Shown here one piece after another: positions 8,662 through 18,427 of a DNA stretch of 64,000 nt. Under the pieces are notes generated by a model. The model made no database searches and was not told the origin of the DNA. It worked only from the letters and a program-made list of their open reading frames with translations. This DNA is from Rubrivivax gelatinosus (GTDB taxonomy: Bacteria; Pseudomonadota; Gammaproteobacteria; Burkholderiales; Burkholderiaceae_C): contig NZ_SLXD01000003.1 in the NCBI RefSeq assembly GCF_004340905.1, positions 248,001 to 312,000 of the forward strand. The letters are read 5' to 3'. Numbering within the stretch: position 1 is the first letter of the stretch; the number at the start of each line of letters is the position of its first letter. The position numbers and the translations under genes were made by a program.

Positions 8662-9150
8662 TCAGCTCACGATGTACGAGCCCGAGCCGGTGGCGACCAG
8701 CTGGCCGGCGTCGTCGACCAGCCGCATCTGCGTCGAGCCGACACGCCCGCCCAGCCGCGTAACCTCGGCGTGGGCGACGTAGCGTGGCGCCAGCCCGGGG
8801 CGCAGAAAGTCGGTGCGCAGGTCGATCGTGCCCATGCGTGCAAAACGCTGCAGCACCTGCTGGGCGTCGTCGGCCGGGTGGCGTTCGGCGATCGCGACCA
8901 TCAGCGCCAGCGCGCCGGTGGCGTCCAGCGTCGCCGAGATCGCGCCGCCGTGCAGGCGCTGGTGCAGGAAGTGGCCGATCAGCTCGGGCCGCATCTCGAA
9001 CGACAGCCGCACGTCGCCCGGCACCAGCGACTCGACCTTCAGCCCCAGCACGCGGTTGAAGACGATCTGCTGCTCGAACATCTCGGTGAAGGCCGCTTCC
9101 AGCCGCTGCTGCTCGGCGGCGCTGCGGCGTGGCGCGGGTGGCGTCGTCAC
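8662..9150 (-). CDS. YigI-type hotdog-fold acyl-CoA thioesterase
   Basis: A 162-residue hotdog-fold protein resembling E. coli YigI and the PaaI-type thioesterases. The active-site loop is LHGGAISATLDATGAL (HGG motif near residue 67), followed by the family segments RMGTIDLRTDFLRPG and a C-terminal ATGSGSYIVS strand. It starts with GTG inside the stop codon of the BKACE gene (GTGA overlap), so translation is coupled. As the last gene of the seven-gene operon it probably hydrolyses a CoA thioester made in that pathway, which could release free acid or CoA. The true substrate cannot be read from the sequence. Confidence 0.85.
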   Translation of the reverse strand: MTTPPAPRRSAAEQQRLEAAFTEMFEQQIVFNRVLGLKVESLVPGDVRLSFEMRPELIGHFLHQRLHGGAISATLDATGALALMVAIAERHPADDAQQVLQRFARMGTIDLRTDFLRPGLAPRYVAHAEVTRLGGRVGSTQMRLVDDAGQLVATGSGSYIVS

Positions 9151-10012
9151 GGCGCCAGCCCCAGGCGCGCGCGCGCCTGGGCAGGGGTCGCGATGGCGCG
9201 GCCGGCGCGGCGTGCGCAGTCGGCCAGGGCTTCGATCAGCTCACCGTTGCCGCGCGCGCGCCGGCCGTCGGGCAGATAGAAGGTGTCCTCGAGCCCGGTG
9301 CGCAGCATGCCGCCCAGATCGGCCGCCTGCTGGTGCACCGGCCAGATCTCGGCGCGGCCGATCAGCGTCGCCTGCCAGACGGCGCCCGGCGGCGCGTAAC
9401 CCGGCAGCAGCGCCAGCAGCGCGGCGTCGCAAGGCATGCCGCTGGCCACGCCCATCACGAAGTTCAGCTCGGGCGTGCCGTCGACCAGGCCGGCTTTGGC
9501 GAACAGGCCGACGCTGCGCACGATGCCGACGTCGAAACACTCGAACTCCGGGTGCGTGCCGCATTCGCGCATCACGGCGATGAAGCGTTCGATCTTGTCG
9601 ACCGGGTTGTCGAAGACCATCGGCGGCCAGGCCCAGCGGCCGTCTTCGCGCAGCTTCAGGTAATTCAGGCTGCCGGCGTTGCAGGCCGCGATCTCGGGGC
9701 GCACGCGGCGGATGCAGGCCGCCGGGCCTGCTATGTCGGGGCCGAGCACGCCGGTCGTCAGGTTGAGGATGACGCCGGGGCAGGCCGCGCGGATGGCGTC
9801 GCAGACGGCGGCGGCGACCTCCGGGTCCCAGCTCGGCATGAAACCGCGGCCGGGCGCCTGGTCGCGCAGGTGCACGTGCATCACGCTGGCGCCGGCGTCG
9901 AAGGCGGCGCGCGCCTCGCGTGCCATCTGCTCGGGCGTCACCGGCACCGGGTGCTGGTCGGGGTTGGTCAGCACGCCGGTCAGCGCGCAGGTCAGGATCG
10001 CGGGTTCGAGGC

Positions 10013-10016
<4 letters not shown>
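9147..10016 (-). CDS. BKACE family (DUF849) beta-keto acid cleavage enzyme
   Basis: A 289-residue member of the BKACE family, whose founding member condenses a beta-keto acid (3-keto-5-aminohexanoate) with acetyl-CoA and splits it into acetoacetate and a new CoA ester. The zinc-binding signature GASVMHVHLRD has His47 and His49, followed by NLTTGVLG, a typical FECFDVG segment, and a C-terminal RTGLEDTFYLPDG. The start overlaps the stop of the biotin carboxylase gene by four bases, and its stop overlaps the next start. Within an operon built like the terpene or leucine pathways, it occupies the position where a hydroxymethylglutaryl-CoA-type lyase might be expected, so it may perform the final carbon-carbon cleavage. 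That role is inference. Confidence 0.88.
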
Positions 10017-11910
<1,894 letters not shown>

Positions 11911-11914
<4 letters not shown>

Positions 11915-12705
11915 CGGGGTGCCCAGGCCGCGGCGCGGCGTTCGAGGAAGGCCGTCGTGCCTTCGACGCCTTCAGGCCCGAGCGCGGCACGCGAGAACAG
12001 CTCGGCCGCGTGCGCCACCATGCCGGCCGCCGGCTGCAGCCGCGCCTGCGCGACCAGCGCCTTGCTCGCGGCGATGGCGCCGGGTGCGCAGCGCAGGATG
12101 TCGCCGAGCACCCGCTCCAGCGCGTGGTCCAGCGCGCCGGTGGCGTGCAGCTCGTGCACCAGCCCGAGCGCCAGTGCGGCCTGGGCGTCGAGCTTGCCGC
12201 CGCAGACCGCCAGCCGCCGCGCCTGCGACGGCCCCAGGCGTTCGACGAGGAAGGGCGCGATCTGCGCCGGCACCAGCCCGAGCGAGGTTTCGGGCAGGCG
12301 GAAGACCGCGCTGGTCGCGGCGACCGCGACGTCGGCGACGCAGGCCAGCCCCAGACCCCCGCCCATCACGCTGCCTTCGAGCAGGGCGACGGTGGCCAGC
12401 CCCGTCTGCGCGAACGCGACGCAGAGTTCGCCGAAGGCGGCACTCACCTTCTCGATCGCCTTCGGGTCCTCGGCCAGCCGCAGGCGCGCCGCGGCCATGT
12501 CGGCGAGGTCGGCTCCGGCGCAGAAGTGGCCGCCGGCGCCACGCAGCACGACGATGCGCACGCGGCCGCCGGCTTCGGCCTCGGCGAGCGCGCTGCGCAG
12601 CGCCAGCACCATCTCCAGCGACATCGCGTTGCGCACCTCGGGGCGCGAGAGCGTCAGCGTCAGCACGCCGCGCCCGTCTTCGTGGACGAGGACCGGGGTG
12701 TTCAT
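11911..12705 (-). CDS. Enoyl-CoA hydratase/isomerase family protein (AtuE/LiuC-like)
   Basis: A 264-residue crotonase-fold protein. The oxyanion-hole segment GGHFCAGADLADM (about residues 59-71) and the second loop EGSVMGGGLGLACVADVAVA are intact. The segment RLPETSLGLVPAQIAPFLV carries the acidic residue of the active site and resembles the hydratases that act on 3-methylglutaconyl-CoA or isohexenylglutaconyl-CoA. In this operon it would hydrate the product of the carboxylase. The start overlaps the acyl-CoA dehydrogenase stop by four bases (ATGA), and the stop overlaps the carboxylase start in the same way. The sequence alone does not separate the AtuE and LiuC roles. Confidence 0.88.
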
Positions 12706-13853
12706 CGACGCCCCGGCAAGGTGCCTTCGAGCTTGCAGAGGATGCCCAGCATCACCTCGTCGGCACCGCCGCCGATCGACACCAGGCGCGAGTCGCGCCA
12801 GGCCTGAGAGATCGGGTTCTCCGGCGTGTAGCCCATGCCGCCCCAGTACTGCAGGCAGCTGTCGGTGACCTCGCGCGAGAGCCGCCCGCACTTGAGCTTG
12901 GCCATGCTCGCCAGCCGCGTGACGTCCTGGCCGGCGACGTAGAGCTCGACGGCGCGGTAGGTCAGCGCACGCAGCGCCTCGACCTCGGTGCGCAGCTCGG
13001 CCAGGCGGTAGTGCACGACCTGGTTGTCGAGGATGGACTTGCCGAAGGCCTGGCGCTGGCGGGTGTAGTCGATCGTCAGGTCGATCAGCCGGTCCAGGCT
13101 TTTCAGCGACGAGGCCGCGCCCCACAGCCGCTCCTCCTGGAACTGCAGCATCTGGAAGGTGAAGCCCATGCCTTCCTGGCCGATCAGGTAACGCCGCGGC
13201 ACACGCACGTTGTCGAAGAACAGCTGCGCGGTGTCGCTCGAATGCATGCCGATCTTGCGGATCTTCTGCCGCGTGATGCCCGGCGCGTCCATCGGCACGA
13301 CGATCAGGCTCTTGTTGCGGTGCGGCGGGCCCTCGCTGGTGTTGGCCAGCAGGCAGCACCAGTCGGCCTTCAGGCCGTTGGTGATCCACATCTTCGTGCC
13401 GTTGATGACGTAGTCGCCGCCTTCGGTGCGCGCCGTCGTCTTCACCGCGGCGACGTCGCTGCCGCCGCCGGGCTCGCTGACGCCCAGGCAGGCGACGTAG
13501 TCGCCGGCGATCGTCGGCACGAGGAATTCGCGCTTCAGCTCCTCGCTGCCGAAACGCGCCAGCGCCGGCGTCGCCATGTCGGTGTGCACGCCGATGGCCA
13601 TCGGCACGCCGCCGCATTGGCAGGCGCCCAGCGCCTCGGCCATCACCATCGAGTAGCTGAAGTCCAGCCCGGCGCCGCCGTATTCGGTCGGGTACTTCAG
13701 GCCCAGCAGCCCCAGGTCGCCGAGCTTCTTGAAGACCTCGTGGCTGGGGAACTCCTCGGCCGCCTCCCAGGCGGCGACGTGCGGGTTCAGCTCCTTGTCG
13801 ACGAAGCGGGTGACGATGTCCTCGATCTGGCGGTGTTCGGGTGTGAACTGCAT
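12702..13853 (-). CDS. Acyl-CoA dehydrogenase (citronellyl-CoA/isovaleryl-CoA type)
   Basis: A 383-residue FAD-dependent acyl-CoA dehydrogenase. Family blocks occur in order: the N-terminal helical domain from MQFTPEHRQIEDIV, the flavin and substrate signature CLGVSEPGGGSDVAAV, KMWITNGLKADW, the TRQRQAFGKSI segment, and the C-terminal QYWGGMGYTPENPISQAWRDSR. The catalytic base is not certain from reading alone. It would introduce the 2,3 double bond before carboxylation. Gene order matches atuD (citronellyl-CoA dehydrogenase) rather than liuA, which precedes the beta subunit. A GAGGAG ribosome site lies just upstream; the 26-base gap to the carboxyltransferase gene is the only non-overlapping junction of the operon. 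Confidence 0.9.
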   Translation of the reverse strand: MQFTPEHRQIEDIVTRFVDKELNPHVAAWEAAEEFPSHEVFKKLGDLGLLGLKYPTEYGGAGLDFSYSMVMAEALGACQCGGVPMAIGVHTDMATPALARFGSEELKREFLVPTIAGDYVACLGVSEPGGGSDVAAVKTTARTEGGDYVINGTKMWITNGLKADWCCLLANTSEGPPHRNKSLIVVPMDAPGITRQKIRKIGMHSSDTAQLFFDNVRVPRRYLIGQEGMGFTFQMLQFQEERLWGAASSLKSLDRLIDLTIDYTRQRQAFGKSILDNQVVHYRLAELRTEVEALRALTYRAVELYVAGQDVTRLASMAKLKCGRLSREVTDSCLQYWGGMGYTPENPISQAWRDSRLVSIGGGADEVMLGILCKLEGTLPGRR

Positions 13854-13879
13854 CCGGTGTCTCCTCGGTGTTCGCGGGG

Positions 13880-15490
13880 TCAGAAGCGCGCGACGCCGTA
13901 GCTGTTGGGGCGCAGCTGGCGGCACCCGGCCTCTTCGGCAATCGACAGGCACAGGCCCAGCACGCGGCGCGTGTCGCGCGGGTCGACGATGCCGTCGTCC
14001 CACAGCCGCGCGGTGCCGAACAGCGCCGTGCTCTCGGCGTCCAGGCGCCGGCGCAGCGCGTCGCTCATCGCCGCCAGCGCGGTTTCGTCGGCGGGCAGGC
14101 CCAAACGTTTCAGCTTCTGGCGGTTCAGCAAATCCATCACCTGCGCCGCCTGGGCGCCGCCCATCACCGCGGTGCGCGCGCTGGGCCAGGCGAAGATGAA
14201 ACGCGGGTCGAAACCGCGCCCGCACATGCCGTAGTTGCCGGCGCCGTAGCTGCCGCCGAGCACGACGGTGAACTTCGGCACGCGCACGTTGGCCACCGCC
14301 TGGATCATCTTGCTGCCGTGTTTGATCGCGCCGGCGCGTTCGGCCTCGCGGCCGACCATGTAGCCGGTGGTGTTCTGCAGGAACACGAGCGGCGTGCCCG
14401 ACTGGTCGCACAGCTGCATGAACTGCGCCGCCTTGGTCGAGCCGGCGGGCTGGATCGGGCCGTTGTTGCCGACGAGGCCGACGTCGTGGCCCATCAGCCG
14501 CGCGTGGCCGCAGACGGTGTCGGGCGCGTAGCCGGCCTTGAACTCGAGGAACTCCGAGCCGTCGACGAGACGGGCGACGACCTCGCGCACGTCGTAGGGC
14601 GTGCGCTCGTCGGCGGGCACGATGCCCATCAGCTCCTCGGCCGGGTACAGCGGCTCGGGCGCGGGCGGCGGCGCGGCGACCGTGTCCCAGGGCAGGCGGG
14701 CGAGCAGCTCGCGCGTGATCTGGATCGCGTGCGCGTCGTCCTCGGCCAGGTACTCGCCCAGGCCGGTGAACTGGGCGTGCAGTTCGGCGCCGCCCAGCTC
14801 TTCGTCGGTCGCGTCCTCGCCGATCGCGGCCTTCACCAGCGGCGGGCCGGCAAGGTAGATGGTGGAACGCCCGCGCACCAGCACGACGTAGTCCGACAGC
14901 CCCGGCAGGTAGGCGCCGCCAGCGGTGGACGAGCCGTGCACGACGGCGATCTGCGGAATGCCGGCAGCCGACAGCCGCGCCTGGTTGGCGAAGCTGCGCC
15001 CGCCGTCGACGAAGATCTCCGCCTGGTACATCAGGTTGGCGCCGCCGGACTCGACCAGCGCCACCAGCGGCAGCTTGTTCTCGCGCGCCAGCTCCTGCGC
15101 ACGCAGCGCCTTCTTCAGCCCCATCGGCGCGACCGTGCCGCCTTTCACGGCGCTGTCGCTGGCGCTGACCATCACGCGCCGCCCGGCGACCGTGCCGATG
15201 CCGACGATGGCGCCGCCGCCGAGCACGCTCTTGCGGCCATCGTCGTCGTGCATGCCCAGGCCGGCCAGCGGCGACAGCTCGAGGAAGTCGCTGCCGCGGT
15301 CGAGCAGGCGCGCGACGCGTTCGCGCGGCAGCAGCTGGCCACGCGCGGCGAACTTCTCCGCCTTGCTGGCCGACTCGGCGACGACCTTGGCTTCGAGTGC
15401 GCGCACCTCGGCCAGGCGTTCGTGCATGCGTGCCGCGTTGGCGGCGAAGGCCGCCGAACGCGGGTCCAGCCGGGAGGCGAGCGCGGGCAT
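13880..15490 (-). CDS. Acyl-CoA carboxylase carboxyltransferase (beta) subunit, AtuC/LiuB-like
   Basis: A 536-residue carboxyltransferase of the crotonase superfamily, partner of the biotin carboxylase encoded downstream. Both halves of the active site are present: the acyl-CoA side (RGQLLPRERVARLLD, GIGTVAGRRVMVSASDSAVKGG, HGSSTAGGAYLPGLSDY) and the carboxybiotin side (GNNGPIQPAGSTKAAQF, NTTGYMVG, GGSYGAGNYGMCGRG). Length fits the 535-540 residues usual for methylcrotonyl- and geranyl-CoA carboxylases. The residue that sets pocket size between these two substrates should be checked by alignment. Its ATG overlaps the SDR stop by one base (TGATG). Confidence 0.91.
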   Translation of the reverse strand: MPALASRLDPRSAAFAANAARMHERLAEVRALEAKVVAESASKAEKFAARGQLLPRERVARLLDRGSDFLELSPLAGLGMHDDDGRKSVLGGGAIVGIGTVAGRRVMVSASDSAVKGGTVAPMGLKKALRAQELARENKLPLVALVESGGANLMYQAEIFVDGGRSFANQARLSAAGIPQIAVVHGSSTAGGAYLPGLSDYVVLVRGRSTIYLAGPPLVKAAIGEDATDEELGGAELHAQFTGLGEYLAEDDAHAIQITRELLARLPWDTVAAPPPAPEPLYPAEELMGIVPADERTPYDVREVVARLVDGSEFLEFKAGYAPDTVCGHARLMGHDVGLVGNNGPIQPAGSTKAAQFMQLCDQSGTPLVFLQNTTGYMVGREAERAGAIKHGSKMIQAVANVRVPKFTVVLGGSYGAGNYGMCGRGFDPRFIFAWPSARTAVMGGAQAAQVMDLLNRQKLKRLGLPADETALAAMSDALRRRLDAESTALFGTARLWDDGIVDPRDTRRVLGLCLSIAEEAGCRQLRPNSYGVARF

Positions 15491-16359
15491 CAGCGCAGCA
15501 CCTCGGGCGTCGTGGCCCGGTGGAAACCGTCGAAGGGCGCCGAGCGTGCCGTGCGCCCCATCGGGAAGCTCTGATTGCCCAGCGGCGCGCCGCCGTCGAT
15601 CGGCAGCGTGACGCCGGTGACGAAGGCCGCCGCCGGCGACAGCAGGAAGACGATGGCCGCGCTCACTTCCGCCTCGACGCCCAGCCGGCGCAGCGGCACC
15701 TGGCCGGCGAGCGAGGCGATGATGGGTTTCATCTCCGGGCCGTAGCGGTCCAGGCCGCTGGAGGCGATCCAGCCCGGCGCGACGGCGTTGACACGCACGC
15801 CGGCGTGCGCCCACTCGAAGGCCGCCGTCATCGTCAGATTGGCCATGCCGGCGCGTGCCGCGCCGCTGTGGCCCATGCCGGGCATGCCGTTGCGGAAATC
15901 GGCGGTCATGTTGACGATCGCGCCGCCACCGCCCTGCATGCTCTGCAGGAACACCTCGCGCATCATCAAGAAGCCGCCGCTCAGGTTGTTGGCGACGACG
16001 GCGTCGAAGCCTTTTTTCGAGATCGCCATCAGCGGCGCCGGGAACTGGCCGCCGGCGTTGTTGACGAGGCCGGCGATGGCGCCGTGTTCGGCGACGACGC
16101 GGGCGACGGCGGCCTTCACCGCGTCTTCGTCGCGGATGTCGAGCACCACGGCCTCGCAGCGGCCGCCGTCCTCGGCGATCTCGGCGGCCACACGCGCCAG
16201 CTTGTCGGCCTGACGGCCGCTGACGACGACCGTGGCGCCGAGTGCCGCCAGCTCGTGCGCGACGCAGCGGCCGATGCCGCTGCCGCCGCCGGTGACCCAG
16301 TGCAGCTGGCCGGCGAACAGGCCGGGACGGAACACGCTGCGGTAGCCGGACTCGTTCAT
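15490..16359 (-). CDS. SDR-family oxidoreductase (AtuB or dienoyl-CoA reductase-like)
   Basis: A 289-residue Rossmann-fold short-chain dehydrogenase and first gene of the operon. The nucleotide-binding TGGGSGIG lies at residues 23-30 and VNNAGG follows. The usual catalytic Tyr-x3-Lys is not visible: the corresponding stretch reads GHSGAARAG, with Arg at the Lys position. Loss of that Tyr is known in the 2,4-dienoyl-CoA reductase group of SDRs, so a CoA-ester substrate is plausible. In the P. aeruginosa atu cluster an SDR (AtuB) also stands directly before the carboxylase beta gene. ATG at 16359 has a GGCGAG ribosome site; a TTG at 16419 would lie in the operator and is unlikely. Confidence 0.86.
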   Translation of the reverse strand: MNESGYRSVFRPGLFAGQLHWVTGGGSGIGRCVAHELAALGATVVVSGRQADKLARVAAEIAEDGGRCEAVVLDIRDEDAVKAAVARVVAEHGAIAGLVNNAGGQFPAPLMAISKKGFDAVVANNLSGGFLMMREVFLQSMQGGGGAIVNMTADFRNGMPGMGHSGAARAGMANLTMTAAFEWAHAGVRVNAVAPGWIASSGLDRYGPEMKPIIASLAGQVPLRRLGVEAEVSAAIVFLLSPAAAFVTGVTLPIDGGAPLGNQSFPMGRTARSAPFDGFHRATTPEVLR

Positions 16360-16384
16360 CTCGCCTCGCCGTCGTGGTGATGCG

Positions 16385-16421
16385 CAGGCATTAGGCGCGG
16401 TGGGTAACGTTAACGTCAACC
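16385..16421 (-). promoter_or_regulatory. Operon promoter with overlapping MerR-type palindrome
   Basis: On the minus strand a TTGACG hexamer (16419-16414) is followed after 20 bases by TAATGC (16390-16385), 25 bases before the SDR start codon. A 19-20 base spacer is characteristic of promoters controlled by MerR-family regulators. A perfect ten-base palindrome ACGTTAACGT (16407-16416), extended imperfectly to 16402-16421, overlaps the -35 box. The divergent genes behind it encode an SCP2 protein and a MerR regulator, so this is the probable operator. It resembles the ACGT-rich sites recalled for LiuR, which I could not verify. Confidence 0.55.
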
Positions 16422-16505
16422 GGGTGACGGGTTGGTGATTTCCATGATCTCAAGGGCATGCGCGACGACTACGATGCGCCGCACCCACCCAGGAGCCCCG
16501 ATCCG

Positions 16506-16802
16506 ATGGACCTTCAAGCCTGCACTGAGGAACTGCGCCGCAAGGTCGGCGAGTCCAGCGGCCTGAACGCGACGCTGAAGTTCGACTGCGGCGCCGACGG
16601 CGTCGTCGTCGTCGACGGGCGCGCCGTGCCGAACACCGTCGACAACGTCGACCGCGAGACCGACTGCACCGTCGGCATCACGCACGACAACCTGGTCGCG
16701 ATGATCAAGGGCGAGCTGCAGCCGGCGACCGCGTTCATGACCGGCAAGATCAAGGTCAGCGGCGACATGAGCGTGGCGCTGAAGCTCCAGCGCATCGTCT
16801 AG
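16506..16802 (+). CDS. SCP2 sterol-binding domain protein
   Basis: A stand-alone 98-residue SCP2 domain, a small fold with a hydrophobic tunnel that holds fatty acyl-CoA or sterol-like ligands. The family pattern is clear: GLNATLKFDCGADGVVVVDG, then DCTVGITHDNLVAMIKGE, then AFMTGKIKVSGDMSVALKL. An AGGAG ribosome site sits ten bases before the ATG. The MerR regulator gene starts nine bases after its stop, so the pair is one transcript, divergent from the acyl-CoA operon. A carrier role for the bulky CoA esters of that pathway is a reasonable inference from position. Confidence 0.92.
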   Translation: MDLQACTEELRRKVGESSGLNATLKFDCGADGVVVVDGRAVPNTVDNVDRETDCTVGITHDNLVAMIKGELQPATAFMTGKIKVSGDMSVALKLQRIV

Positions 16803-16811
16803 CATCCCGCG

Positions 16812-17261
16812 ATGCTCGACACCCCGGATCGACCCGATGACACCGCCGCACAGGCGGTGGTCGCGTCGCACCGCGACACCGACACCGGCGAGCTGTTCGG
16901 CATCACCGAGCTGTGCCGCGAGTTCGGCATCACGCTGCGCACGATCCGCTTCTACGAGGACAAGGGCCTGCTGGCGCCGCGGCGTGTCAACGGTGCGCGG
17001 GTCTACACCCGGCGCGACCGCGCGCGGCTGGCGCTGATCCTGCGCAGCAAGGCCATCGGCGCCTCGCTGGCCGAGATCAAGCACTACCTGGACCTCTACG
17101 GCGACAACGGCGAGGGCCGCACGCAGCAGCTGGCCTACGTCGTCGAACGCACCGACCTGGCGATCCGCGAGCTGGAAGCCAAACGAGCCGGCCTCGACGC
17201 CACGCTGGCCGAGCTGCGGCTGATCAACGAGACCGCGCGCCGCCAGCTCGACGGCGGCTGA
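16812..17261 (+). CDS. MerR-family transcriptional regulator (LiuR-like)
   Basis: A 149-residue regulator with an N-terminal winged helix-turn-helix (FGITELCREFGITLRTIRFYEDKGLL, residues about 28-53, wing ARVYTRRDRARL) and a long C-terminal dimerisation coiled coil. It has no cysteine pair of the metal-sensing MerR proteins. The RTIRFYEDKGLL pattern is that of LiuR-type regulators, which control branched-chain amino acid and related acyl-CoA genes in Proteobacteria. Its likely target is the palindromic promoter between this gene pair and the divergent operon. The N-terminal 25 residues are a non-conserved leader. Confidence 0.88.
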   Translation: MLDTPDRPDDTAAQAVVASHRDTDTGELFGITELCREFGITLRTIRFYEDKGLLAPRRVNGARVYTRRDRARLALILRSKAIGASLAEIKHYLDLYGDNGEGRTQQLAYVVERTDLAIRELEAKRAGLDATLAELRLINETARRQLDGG

Positions 17262-17295
17262 ACGCGGCCGCGCGCTGGCGTGGCGTCCGTTTTTG

Positions 17296-17316
17296 GACTA
17301 CGATGGTTTTGTAGTC
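17296..17316 (+). promoter_or_regulatory. Candidate antitoxin autoregulation operator
   Basis: The inverted repeat GACTAC (17296-17301) and GTAGTC (17311-17316), with a nine-base spacer, lies two bases before the antitoxin start codon and overlaps a TACGAT -10-like box (17299-17304). Xre-family antitoxins commonly repress their own promoter through such a site. The placement fits, but binding is inferred. Confidence 0.5.
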
Positions 17317-17318
17317 TG

Positions 17319-17753
17319 ATGCTGGATGCCATGCGCCTCGTCGCCACCGAATCGATCCCCGCCTTTGCCGACGTCTGCGACGAACGCATGGCCGCGGCCG
17401 GCCTGCGCGCCTTCGGGCGCATCGCCGAGGCCTGGGGCTTGAGCGTCGACGAGCAGCTGGTGCTGCTGGGCCAGCCGGCACGCTCGACCTTCTTCGCCTG
17501 GCGCCAGCACCCCGAGAAGGCGCGGCTGTCGCGCGACACGCTGGAGCGCCTGTCCAACCTGCTGGGCATCTACAAGGCGCTGCAGATCCTGCTGCCCGAG
17601 CCGGCCGCCGCCGACGCCTGGGTGCGCCAGCCCAACAGCGCCGAGGCCTTCGGCGGCCGCAGCGCGCTTGAGCGCATGCTGGCCGGCAACGTCGGCGACC
17701 TGAACTTCGTGCGCCGCTACCTCGACGGCGTGCGCGGCGGCGGCTGGTCCTGA
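17319..17753 (+). CDS. Xre/MbcA/ParS-type antitoxin
   Basis: A 144-residue antitoxin of the Xre/MbcA/ParS family, the usual partner of RES-domain toxins. The N-terminal half is a degenerate helix-turn-helix region (RAFGRIAEAWGLSVDEQLVLLGQPARSTFFAWR). The C-terminal half is the toxin-binding domain, with LERLSNLLGIYKALQILLPEPAAADAWVRQPN followed by FGGRSALERMLAG and a tail ending RRYLDGVRGG. ATG at 17319 is favoured; ATG at 17331 is an alternative. Its TGA stop is shared with the presumed CTG start of the toxin. Confidence 0.88.
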   Translation: MLDAMRLVATESIPAFADVCDERMAAAGLRAFGRIAEAWGLSVDEQLVLLGQPARSTFFAWRQHPEKARLSRDTLERLSNLLGIYKALQILLPEPAAADAWVRQPNSAEAFGGRSALERMLAGNVGDLNFVRRYLDGVRGGGWS

Positions 17754-18427
17754 ACACGCCCGACGTCCGCCGCGTCCGCTGGACGCAGGCCTGCCGCATC
17801 GTGCCGACACGCTACCCGTCGGTGACGCTGTTCGACCGTGTCGCCGACGCCGAGGACTTCGACGCGCTGTACGCCCTGGAGGCGCTGACCAACGAACGCC
17901 TGCGCGAGGAGCTGGGTCACGTCGAGCGCGTGCCGCGTGCCGAGCGTGTCTTCGGGCCCGGCAGCGGGCCGGTGATGGCCGCGTTCACCCACGTGAACCC
18001 ACAAGGCAGCCGTTTCTCCGACGGCCGCCAGGGCGTGTTCTACGCCGCGCACGACCGCGCCACCGCGATCGCCGAGACGCGCTACCACCACGCGCGTTTC
18101 CTCGCCGCGACGCGCCAGCCGGCGATGCACCTGCCGATGCGGCTGTACCACGTGCCGATCGACGCCCGGCTGCACGACCTGCGCCTGCCCGGCGCGGTCG
18201 ACGACGCGGTCTATGCGCCGGGCGACTACAGCGCCTCGCGTGCGCTGGCCGCCACGCTGCGCGCCGCCGGTTCGCACGGCGTCGTCTACCGCAGCGTGCG
18301 CCATGCCGGCGGCGAATGCGTCGGCCTGTTCCGCCCGCGTGGCGCCGGGCCCTGCCTGCACGCCGCGCACCTGCTCTACGCCTGGGACGGGCAGGGCTTC
18401 GCCGACGTTTACGAGAAAACAGCATGA
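17750..18427 (+). CDS. RES-domain toxin (probable CTG start)
   Basis: A 225-residue RES-domain protein. Characterised RES toxins degrade NAD+. The conserved residues are recognisable: the Arg in GSRFSDG, the Glu in IAETRYHH, and the Ser in VVYRSVRH. The first ATG/GTG/TTG in this frame is GTG at 17801, but residues encoded before it (RVRWTQACRIVPTRYP) look like the conserved N-terminus of this longer RES subclass. The only plausible codon upstream is CTG at 17750, which overlaps the antitoxin stop as CTGA; an in-frame TGA lies at 17669. With GTG the protein would be 208 residues. The stop overlaps the next start as ATGA. Confidence 0.85.
   Translation: MNTPDVRRVRWTQACRIVPTRYPSVTLFDRVADAEDFDALYALEALTNERLREELGHVERVPRAERVFGPGSGPVMAAFTHVNPQGSRFSDGRQGVFYAAHDRATAIAETRYHHARFLAATRQPAMHLPMRLYHVPIDARLHDLRLPGAVDDAVYAPGDYSASRALAATLRAAGSHGVVYRSVRHAGGECVGLFRPRGAGPCLHAAHLLYAWDGQGFADVYEKTA

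Noticed and set aside
16359..16419. SDR starting at TTG 16419
   Set aside because: It would place the start inside the palindrome and promoter, and the added residues are unrelated to SDR proteins.
17801..18427. RES toxin starting at GTG 17801
   Set aside because: It would remove residues that look conserved in this RES subclass and leave a 47-base gap in an otherwise overlapping operon; kept as the alternative start.
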